A stretch of DNA of 12,720 nucleotides from Candidatus Uhrbacteria bacterium (GTDB taxonomy: Bacteria; Patescibacteriota; Patescibacteriia; 2-12-FULL-60-25): the NCBI GenBank assembly GCA_023246325.1, contig JAHFIO010000015.1:1-12720 (forward strand). The letters run 5' to 3'. The translations under genes were made by a program, and so were the position numbers. The notes under the pieces were generated by a model. The model was given only the letters and a program-made list of their open reading frames with translations. It ran no database searches and had not been told where the DNA came from. The stretch's first letter is position 1. Each line of letters starts with the position of its first letter. Positions 7,111 to 12,720 of this stretch are shown here, one piece after another.

Positions 7111-7416
7111 ATGTCTATAGAAACACCAAAGTATATCGAAAATGTTTTTGACAGTAAAATAAGCGATGTACTTGAAAAATATCCTACATTAAAACATGAA
7201 CTTTTAGATATTTCAACGCGTTTGAAAGAAACGGTTAGCACTATGCTTTTGGATGGATATTTTACTGAAGAAGAAATGAAATATGTTAATGGCATGGTAG
7301 ATGCATCTGGAGGTCGAGACAATCATCATTCAGTCATGGTTTTAGAACTGATTGCAAAAAAATTATTATCCGGAAAGAAGAAGACAAAGGGTATTGATTT
7401 TATGAAAGATGTGTAG
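7111..7416 (+). CDS. Small hypothetical helical protein (101 residues)
   Basis: No family is recognised. The 101-residue product is predicted to be mostly helical: amphipathic helices at about 6-22 and 27-47, a GYFTEEEMKYVNGM turn-helix (49-62), a Gly-Gly-Arg-Asp-Asn-His-His loop (67-73), then a hydrophobic helix and a basic tail (KKLLSGKKKTKG). It has no signal peptide or membrane segment. It lies nine bases after the proline-rich gene and starts with ATG in an A/T-only context (AAATATATG) with no Shine-Dalgarno sequence, much like the gene start at 12567. It converges on the HD-domain gene with a gap of about 58 bases in which I see no convincing terminator hairpin. Confidence 0.75.
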   Translation: MSIETPKYIENVFDSKISDVLEKYPTLKHELLDISTRLKETVSTMLLDGYFTEEEMKYVNGMVDASGGRDNHHSVMVLELIAKKLLSGKKKTKGIDFMKDV

Positions 7417-7474
7417 AATAAAACATACTTGAATTCAGATCTACTAAAAAGAATTTGGGAATAGTGTTTTTATA

Positions 7475-8374
7475 TTATTGCTTATTACAGCATATTGAAA
7501 GATACGTTTTTGCAATTTCTCGATTTACTGGCAGTTGCATAACTGCTTTTATGAGCTTTGGATTTAACCCTCTTTGTACGATCAATTCTTTTGTTTTTTG
7601 CTCTTGTGCAGATAAGTCCTTGTCCGTATCATTATTTAATCTGATGTCCGTTTTTGCCAGTGAATCAGCCAAGAAAAGAATTCCAACTTCTAGCCCAAAA
7701 CCAGTATGTTGTTCTTGAAGTTGTTTTGCACGTTCAGCAAATTCATCACTTTGTGCATAGATGAGTGTATATCCCATTTTGGATTTTTTTGCTTCATCGC
7801 GGACGATGCCTAATTCATAGTGAAGTTCTGCGCAACGAGCAATATATTCAATTTGCGCAGCAGTTACATTATATTCTTTTTTCAACATTTCTGAAAATTT
7901 GATTGATCGAATGATTCTACCCGATTCTACTTCATGCTTTTTGAATGATGTTGAAATAGAGCCATCTTCTTCTTTCTTTAATCTGCGCATAGTGAATTTG
8001 CCGAGATCATGTAGTGGGATAGACATATTTAATAAAACTTCTTTATTCATACCATCAATTTCTTCAGACATGTATGAATCCACTTTTTCTTTTATTCCCC
8101 AATCCTCGATGTACGCAGGTATTTCCTGATGATAAAATTTTTCGAACATTTTTGTATGCGTTATTATTCCCCACTGATGCCAATTTGGTTCATGCTCTAA
8201 GTAATTATCTGGATTATCAAAAAAGATCTTATTTCTTGGCTCGGATATATCCTGAGTTTGTAAAATAAGATCTTTTGCAATTGTCGGTAATTTTTGCCAC
8301 AGGGAAGAAATAATCTCGAATGCATCTTTTTTATTTCCCACTATTGGGTTCATTCCTAAAAATTTTTCTGACAT
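7475..8374 (-). CDS. HD-domain phosphohydrolase-like protein
   Basis: This protein carries the ordered metal-binding residues of the HD superfamily: THT with His73, the HD pair His122-Asp123 in HDLGKF, His147 in KKHEVES, His185 in AELHYELG, and Asp237 in LADSLAKTD. The superfamily hydrolyses phosphomonoesters and phosphodiesters of nucleotides, including cyclic ones; the substrate here cannot be read from the sequence. The frame could start with GTG at 8407, but the first 11 residues would be an odd hydrophobic extension. The ATG at 8374 (MSEKFLG) gives a 299-residue soluble product and is chosen. No Shine-Dalgarno sequence is visible; a CATAAT lies 13 bases upstream. No nucleotidyltransferase or GYP extension is present, so a CCA-adding enzyme or HD-GYP label does not fit. 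It lies downstream of the DUF1874 gene on the same strand, 158 bases apart. Confidence 0.82.
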   Translation of the reverse strand: MSEKFLGMNPIVGNKKDAFEIISSLWQKLPTIAKDLILQTQDISEPRNKIFFDNPDNYLEHEPNWHQWGIITHTKMFEKFYHQEIPAYIEDWGIKEKVDSYMSEEIDGMNKEVLLNMSIPLHDLGKFTMRRLKKEEDGSISTSFKKHEVESGRIIRSIKFSEMLKKEYNVTAAQIEYIARCAELHYELGIVRDEAKKSKMGYTLIYAQSDEFAERAKQLQEQHTGFGLEVGILFLADSLAKTDIRLNNDTDKDLSAQEQKTKELIVQRGLNPKLIKAVMQLPVNREIAKTYLSICCNKQ

Positions 8375-8487
8375 AGGTTTGTAAAAAATTATGAATAAAA
8401 TTTTCACACTTTTTCGACCTTTGTTCCCGATTTAAGAGTACGTTTTATTGCAAGATACGTATCCTGCCGACATACGCTTGAGACGGG

Positions 8488-8514
8488 ACGGGATTTGAAA
8501 TATCCAAATCCCGT
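8488..8514. other. Perfect 10-bp hairpin downstream of the DUF1874 gene
   Basis: ACGGGATTTG and CAAATCCCGT pair perfectly around a 7-base loop, starting 18 bases after the DUF1874 stop. No T run follows on either strand, so it is not a standard intrinsic terminator. It may be a 3' stability element or atypical terminator for the DUF1874 mRNA. A partial copy of its 5' arm (ACGGG) repeats just outside it. Confidence 0.55.
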
Positions 8515-8532
8515 GAAAGATGTGCAGAGGGT

Positions 8533-8907
8533 TTACAGGATCACGGTCATGACCTGTGCGATTTTGTGGACGGTCCACAGACCAAAACGGAAGTAGGCGT
8601 CCGTGATTTCCGCTTGCGTGTATTCGTGACGACCTTCGAGGCGGGGGAGTCCGCTAACGCTCATAACGAGGATGCGATCGCCTGGGTCGAGACCTACGAT
8701 AGGTGCCTTTGCGGGGATTTCGACATGGATTCCGAAGCGCTCGTTCATGGCTTGGATAGTCAACGCATGGCTAGGATTCAGCACCACCACGACTCCTTGC
8801 GCGATGATTTCTTTCGCTGTTTCAGGCGTGCACGCGGTGCGTGTGACGGCACAGTTTGCCGCAAACATGTTGTCTGCAATGCCGAAACCGAAATATGTTT
8901 TGCTCAT
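8533..8907 (-). CDS. DUF1874 (STIV B116-like) protein, possible ring-nuclease relative
   Basis: The 124-residue sequence follows the DUF1874 (STIV orfB116) pattern. It has YFGFGIADNM in strand 1 (5-14), a TPETAKEIIAQG helix (27-38), VVVVLNPSHALT (39-50), a helix and FGIHVEIP, then the conserved turn LDPGDRILV (73-81), LPRLEG (88-92 approximately) and FGLWTV (108-113). In the viral member AcrIII-1 (SIRV1 gp29), which degrades the cyclic tetra-adenylate messenger of type III CRISPR, the catalytic residue is His47. His47 is present here in the matching place. The Arg and Glu of the usual RLPEG motif correspond to Arg89 and Glu91 with one residue less between them. No CRISPR array or cas gene is in the window, so the cellular role is unknown. 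It has its own promoter, an AGAGG ribosome-binding site and a G+C-rich composition (37 of 60 bases at 8641-8700). Confidence 0.78.
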   Translation of the reverse strand: MSKTYFGFGIADNMFAANCAVTRTACTPETAKEIIAQGVVVVLNPSHALTIQAMNERFGIHVEIPAKAPIVGLDPGDRILVMSVSGLPRLEGRHEYTQAEITDAYFRFGLWTVHKIAQVMTVIL

Positions 8908-8945
8908 TTTTAACCTCTGGTTGTGTGAAAGGGCGAACTTTATTC

Positions 8946-8974
8946 AGTCTAGCATAGATTTTGCGCCTTGTCAA
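8946..8974 (-). promoter_or_regulatory. Strong sigma70-type promoter of the DUF1874 gene
   Basis: On the minus strand -35 TTGACA (8974-8969), 17-base spacer ending in TATGC, -10 TAGACT (8951-8946) with an extended TGC. Transcription would begin near 8938, giving a leader of about 31 bases that holds the CAGAGGTT ribosome-binding site before the ATG at 8907. Confidence 0.75.
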
Positions 8975-9035
8975 GGGGATTTGGGGGATTTTTGAAGATT
9001 TTTCATTCGACGGAATGTATATGTGTACTCAAACA

Positions 9036-9044
9036 TGTTATTAT
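9036..9044 (+). promoter_or_regulatory. Extended -10 promoter of the helicase gene
   Basis: TGT-TATTAT occupies 9036-9044, and nine bases separate it from the ATG at 9054, so the transcript would start at or just before the start codon. No good -35 box is present. The arrangement mirrors the one before the 1195 gene. Confidence 0.55.
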
Positions 9045-9053
9045 TTTATATAT

Positions 9054-11339
9054 ATGCAAAATAATCCATTTGATATTGTACCAAAATCATCTGGGAATAC
9101 TATTCCAGAGTCTGAAAGAATTGCTGTCTCACAGCCTATACCACAAAATGTAGAAATAGAAGAGTTAACATTGGTTGAATTAAGGTTAAAATATCCAGAG
9201 AGGTATAAAAATTATATTAGTTTCTCAAATGAGAATCCTTCAAATGCATTATTTAATAATACAAAATGTGGAGTTAAAAAATGGTTATGTATTTTAAAAT
9301 CACTTGATGAATATATTAATGTATATGAAAAAGAGATAAGTACTGACCTGAGACACGTAACCCAGCAAAAAGTCTTTTCAGAAATAAGACGTTTTATAGA
9401 GAATGGTGAGACTAAGGGTTATGTAAAGTTACCCACAGGTTCGGGAAAAACTGTAATATTTCAAAAATTTGTTGAAGCAATTAAACAAAGAACCATTATC
9501 GTTGTACCAACTACACAGTTAATTCAACAGACACGAGATAGATTTAAAAAATCAAAAATACTTTCTAGCATAGGTGTTATTGATCAAACCTCTAAAGACA
9601 TTGATTCTCAATATATTATTACAACTTATAATTCTTTAATAATACAAATAAAAAATAAAAATATACTTCCAGATGATTTTCCAATCATCATTCTTGATGA
9701 AGCTCACAAAGCACAGGGTAATGTTAGTAAAGATGTAATTGGTCAGTTTAATAAATCTATAGTTTTAGGATTTACGGCAACTCCAGATTATTCTGAAAAT
9801 AAAAAAACACAATTTGCTAAAAAACTATCAGATGTACTTCCAAATAAAATATATGAAATGAATGTTTCTGAGGCGATTCAATCAAACATGCTTTGCGACG
9901 CTGTAACATTGCCACATTTTACCGGATTAAATATTTCATCTGTTGAAATAAAAGACGGAGACTATGTAGATTCTTCACTTTCAAGCGTATTAGATCAAAA
10001 TGTTCATAGGGCGGAAGTAGTAGATTATTATGAAAAAAATTTTTCTAGTTTTAAAACAATAGTTTTTTGTGCAGGTATAGATCACGCGGAGCATATGGCA
10101 AAACAATTTACTGATAAAAAAATAAGCGCAGCATGTATAAGCAGTAGAACTTCTAAACTGGAAAGAAAAAAAATATTAACTGATTTTAAAAAAGGCAAAA
10201 TTCAAATATTGTGTAATGCGAATATCCTTATTGAAGGATTTGATGATGAAGAAGTTTCACTATGTTTAAATATTAATCCAACAATGTCTGCTGTAGTAGC
10301 TGAACAACGCGGTGGTAGAGTTTTACGATTAGACCCTAAAAATCCAAATAAAAAAGGATATATTATTGATTTTGTATATAACGATACACGCGCCGTAGAT
10401 TTAAAAGTTACGCACCCTATTTTTTATTTTGAAGTTTTAAAGTCTAAATCAGTTTCAAGAACCACAACAGAGCAAGAACTTAAAAAAAATAAAAAAAGAT
10501 CTACAGATAAATATCAATTAATTCCATCTGAAAAAATTCAAAATCAAGAGATTCATGATGATGTAGCAATGATGGAAATTTTAAAAACTAAAATTACATA
10601 TCAAGAGATTGGTCTAGAATTAAAAAATAAACTTGAATTACAAAATAAACAAAGACTTGAACAGATAGAAAAACAAAAAAAAGAATTAAAAAATTACGAA
10701 AATGTGCGTATGTGGTTTGACCAAATAAACGTAATAGAAAAACCTAAAAAAGATCTTATTTTAAAACTTTTAAAATTAATTAAAACACCCATTAATCAAA
10801 TTACGCATCAAATAAATTCAGATTCAAAATTATCTTTAGATGGAAAAAATATTATAGCTAGACTAGAACAGATAACTCAAGAATGTAATGCGTTACTAAC
10901 AATTATTGATTCTACCTTTTTAAAATTAAGAAGTCGAGCATATGACACCGTAGATCCTGATATTCTTTTGTCGAATGAAGACATGTTGCATATTTTAAAT
11001 TCTTTACCAGCTGATTTATTTATTATAGATATAGAAAATATCACTAATAAATATGAAAATATAATACAAGATATCGCTGATTTCAAAGATATCTTATTTA
11101 TACGTAAGCGAGTATTAAAAAATCTTCCTGATTCTAAAACACCAAATGGTATTAGAAAAATTTTAAATAAAATGAAAATTCAAGCTACTACAGATGAAAT
11201 TATAAAACATATTAATATACTTATTAAATCCGGTATATTTTTAGATTCCGAATCGTATGAAGACCCAAGCGGGGTTATTACAAATTACTATTCTCAAAAA
11301 TCTGTTGATGAAATAATAAAAAGCTTCACACAGTACTAA
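9054..11339 (+). CDS. SF2 DEAH-type helicase with long uncharacterised C-terminal region
   Basis: The frame is open from a TTG at 8961, but that would run through the opposite gene's promoter. The ATG at 9054 after an extended -10 box gives 761 residues and is preferred. Helicase motifs are clear: a Q-motif-like RHVTQQKVFSEI just upstream of Walker A LPTGSGKT (126-133, Lys132), VVPTTQLIQQT as motif Ia, DEAH (215-218), GFTATP motif III (239-244), a C-terminal RecA-like domain with ILIEGFD, and motif VI QRGGRVLR (418-425). It should be an ATP-dependent nucleic-acid translocase of the RecG/UvrB/restriction-subunit-like SF2 group. Residues 1 to about 100 and beyond about 460 match nothing I know. 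About 510-560 is a Lys/Glu/Gln coiled coil, and the last 70 residues could be a winged helix. No nuclease motif or partner methylase is seen nearby. The G+C content is very low (16 of 60 bases at 10441-10500). Confidence 0.9.
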   Translation: MQNNPFDIVPKSSGNTIPESERIAVSQPIPQNVEIEELTLVELRLKYPERYKNYISFSNENPSNALFNNTKCGVKKWLCILKSLDEYINVYEKEISTDLRHVTQQKVFSEIRRFIENGETKGYVKLPTGSGKTVIFQKFVEAIKQRTIIVVPTTQLIQQTRDRFKKSKILSSIGVIDQTSKDIDSQYIITTYNSLIIQIKNKNILPDDFPIIILDEAHKAQGNVSKDVIGQFNKSIVLGFTATPDYSENKKTQFAKKLSDVLPNKIYEMNVSEAIQSNMLCDAVTLPHFTGLNISSVEIKDGDYVDSSLSSVLDQNVHRAEVVDYYEKNFSSFKTIVFCAGIDHAEHMAKQFTDKKISAACISSRTSKLERKKILTDFKKGKIQILCNANILIEGFDDEEVSLCLNINPTMSAVVAEQRGGRVLRLDPKNPNKKGYIIDFVYNDTRAVDLKVTHPIFYFEVLKSKSVSRTTTEQELKKNKKRSTDKYQLIPSEKIQNQEIHDDVAMMEILKTKITYQEIGLELKNKLELQNKQRLEQIEKQKKELKNYENVRMWFDQINVIEKPKKDLILKLLKLIKTPINQITHQINSDSKLSLDGKNIIARLEQITQECNALLTIIDSTFLKLRSRAYDTVDPDILLSNEDMLHILNSLPADLFIIDIENITNKYENIIQDIADFKDILFIRKRVLKNLPDSKTPNGIRKILNKMKIQATTDEIIKHINILIKSGIFLDSESYEDPSGVITNYYSQKSVDEIIKSFTQY

Positions 11340-11347
11340 TTCTATTT

Positions 11348-11375
11348 AAAACAACGCTTTATAAAGCGTTGTTTT
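11348..11375. terminator. Bidirectional terminator between converging genes
   Basis: A perfect 28-base palindrome: AAAACAACGCTT and its reverse complement flank a central TATA. Both strands read stem then TTTT, so it can end transcription of both the helicase gene (stop at 11339) and the converging 11410-12567 gene. Confidence 0.9.
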
Positions 11376-11409
11376 AATATTATGCTCGCCCATCTTAACA
11401 TCTAGATTT

Positions 11410-12567
11410 TTAATGAATTTTCTCAAATGTTGATTTTTGAAGTACGGCGAAATCATTTTTGTTTCTTCGCATTGGTGCATCAAGAAATTTTCCAATAGGG
11501 GATATTCGTTTTTCACCTATAATTAAAATTCCATTTTCTTCGATTTGAATATGTTCAAATGCTTCTTTTTCTTTTTTAGCAATGAGATCTGGTGTTATGC
11601 CATCGCCAAGTATATTAGGTGTTGAACCTGTTATATATCGTTCAAATTCACTTGCTTTTCGCATAAGTAAATCAAATTCTTCTTGAAAATTTGGATATAG
11701 ATATCCGTTAATTATGCATTGTGCATTGTTTCCACGTTGTACTCTGACTCGGTATCCTGCGTTGCTAAAAGCTGTTGCAGGTGCGCATGTTTCAAATGAA
11801 GGTAAAGACATAAGTCTCGTTCCATCAAAAAAACCACGTTGTTCATCATTCTCATAAATGAATCTTGCTACTGGTCTGCCTGACTGTGGATCTACATCTA
11901 GATATGCATAGCCATACGCTGATGGAATTTTAAAGCAGTCTTCATTTGTAATGAGAAAACGCTCAGTATCATTTCCTTGAAATTGTAATGCCCACCCTTG
12001 CGTATTTGATGCAGTAGTTATGAGTCTTGAGCCCTGTATTTCTCTTTGTATGTTTTCAGGAAAATGTTGTATAAGCCAAGGGGTTATTTTTTCAGTACAT
12101 ATAGAATGTATTATAGGATGTATACGATTTAGCATATATTTGCATGCATCTTCATCTTGATTCCACATGGTTCCGTCTACAATAGATAATAGAGTTTTAA
12201 ATGAATCTTGTAACGTTAATTGTTTTATTTTGTTTGTAATAGTTTTTATACCATCTTCTTGGATTTTATTTATTGTTAGTGTAGAGTCATTCGCTAAAAG
12301 CGTTTTCCAGGGTTCATATTTTTCATATTCTAACTCGGAAATAATTTGTATGCATTTAGATTTGAGTTCTTGTGATACTTCTAGAATTTTTGAGGATATT
12401 TCTTGAGAAGTTAATTTCTTCTCAAGTGTTTCCGCGATTTTTTCCTGTATCGTATTTGATGGGCAATTTTTATTTCCTGAATATGCCATTTTTAATAGAT
12501 CTAGATGTTCTATGGACTGTGTTTCAGATGTTGAAAGTGTTGGCGGGTTGAATATTTCGTTTGTCAT
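11410..12567 (-). CDS. Hypothetical two-part protein (385 residues)
   Basis: No family is recognised and there is no signal peptide or membrane segment. Residues 1-20 look disordered. About 20-175 is helical and charged, with coiled-coil character at 40-80. About 180-300 reads as a beta-rich domain, with repeated short hydrophobic strands and polar turns (GWALQFQGND, RFLITNED, YGYAYLDVD, YRVRVQRGN, QCIINGYLY). A helix (about 294-312) leads to a final segment with GILIIGEKRISPIGKF (346-361). The ATG at 12567 sits in the A/T-only context TAAATATATG without a Shine-Dalgarno sequence. It follows the stop of the upstream partial gene by 13 bases, so the two are probably one operon, ending at the 11348-11375 palindrome. 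Confidence 0.85.
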   Translation of the reverse strand: MTNEIFNPPTLSTSETQSIEHLDLLKMAYSGNKNCPSNTIQEKIAETLEKKLTSQEISSKILEVSQELKSKCIQIISELEYEKYEPWKTLLANDSTLTINKIQEDGIKTITNKIKQLTLQDSFKTLLSIVDGTMWNQDEDACKYMLNRIHPIIHSICTEKITPWLIQHFPENIQREIQGSRLITTASNTQGWALQFQGNDTERFLITNEDCFKIPSAYGYAYLDVDPQSGRPVARFIYENDEQRGFFDGTRLMSLPSFETCAPATAFSNAGYRVRVQRGNNAQCIINGYLYPNFQEEFDLLMRKASEFERYITGSTPNILGDGITPDLIAKKEKEAFEHIQIEENGILIIGEKRISPIGKFLDAPMRRNKNDFAVLQKSTFEKIH

Positions 12568-12580
12568 ATATTTAATTTAT

Positions 12581-12720
12581 TTATGGTTTACTATTTAAGA
12601 TTTGTTCTTTTATATTTTTAATTTCATCGTTTTCATCTTTTGTATTTTCAAGATATTTTTCTATAATTTTTGCATATAGAAGTATATCACTTAATGAAAT
12701 ATCTGGTGCTAATTCATGAT
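12581..12720 (-). CDS. C-terminal end of an unknown protein, partial
   Basis: A minus-strand frame is open from the window edge to a TAA at 12583-12581 and encodes 45 visible residues. They are strongly helical and charged: SLSDILLYAKIIEKYLE is followed by a Lys/Asp/Glu/Asn-rich helix that ends in NSKP. This looks like the tail of a coiled-coil or helical hypothetical protein. Low-G+C codon use matches the downstream gene, which starts 13 bases later, so an operon is likely. The rest of the gene lies outside the window. Confidence 0.65.
   Translation of the reverse strand, partial: HELAPDISLSDILLYAKIIEKYLENTKDENDEIKNIKEQILNSKP

Noticed and set aside
8375..8407. GTG start for the HD-domain protein
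   Set aside because: The 11 added residues are an odd hydrophobic run from promoter-like A/T sequence; they are not a convincing signal peptide.
8566..8995. Plus-strand open frames opposite the DUF1874 gene
   Set aside because: They are favoured by high G+C and match no family, while the minus frame fits DUF1874 with a promoter and ribosome-binding site.
8961..9053. N-terminal extension of the helicase from a TTG start
   Set aside because: It would code through the DUF1874 promoter and the helicase's own -10 box, and the extra residues look non-conserved.
1..12720. Alternative genetic code (TGA as Gly, as in some CPR lineages)
   Set aside because: TGA ends several well-defined genes, and two of these stops lie in a terminator palindrome; no frame needs TGA read-through.
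1..12720. CRISPR array, IS ends or long direct repeats
   Set aside because: I saw no regularly spaced repeats, transposase motifs or long repeated segments on reading both strands.

Overview
This is an AT-rich bacterial chromosome segment, about one third G+C over most of its length. It has dense, mostly unrecognisable genes, standard stop codons (TAA, TAG and TGA all end genes) and no visible mobile element, CRISPR array, tRNA or rRNA. The mix suggests a Candidate Phyla Radiation (Patescibacteria, Parcubacteria-like) genome: a tsaD-tsaE pair beside large soluble hypothetical proteins, a stand-alone response-regulator-like protein, a DUF1874-type protein and a lineage-type SF2 helicase. This placement is an inference from gene style, not from a marker phylogeny.

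Layout. Bases 1-1185 hold the 3' part of tsaD and the whole of tsaE, two genes for the t6A modification of tRNA. Bases 1195-2388 encode a 397-residue unknown protein with a possible nuclease-like core; it converges on a small minus-strand gene (2373-2669). The two genes share a palindromic end that is also a terminator. Bases 2896-5772 encode a 958-residue helical and coiled-coil protein with four copies of an internal module. On the minus strand at 5790-6634 is a G+C-richer two-gene operon: an unknown alpha/beta protein followed by a receiver-domain-like protein. Bases 6787-7416 hold two small genes, one proline-rich. On the minus strand follow an HD-domain phosphohydrolase (7475-8374) and a G+C-rich DUF1874 gene (8533-8907), a family that includes cyclic-tetra-adenylate ring nucleases. 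Divergent from it is a 761-residue SF2 helicase (9054-11339), which converges on a 385-residue unknown protein (11410-12567) through a perfect palindromic terminator. The window ends inside another minus-strand gene.

Two expression styles stand out. Three minus-strand transcription units of small genes (2373-2669, 5790-6634, 8533-8907) have purine-rich Shine-Dalgarno sequences and TTGAC-type promoters with a 17-base spacer. The two units at 5790-6634 and 8533-8907 are also clearly richer in G+C. Many of the AT-rich hypothetical genes instead start at an ATG in an A/T-only context. In three of them an extended -10 box (TGN-TATNNT) ends 8 or 9 bases before a start codon, as expected for leaderless mRNAs.

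The genes do not form one obvious pathway. The most notable items are the DUF1874 protein with a histidine at position 47 (the catalytic position in the viral ring nuclease AcrIII-1), the response-regulator-like operon, the fourfold repeat protein, and the repeated use of gene ends as terminators.
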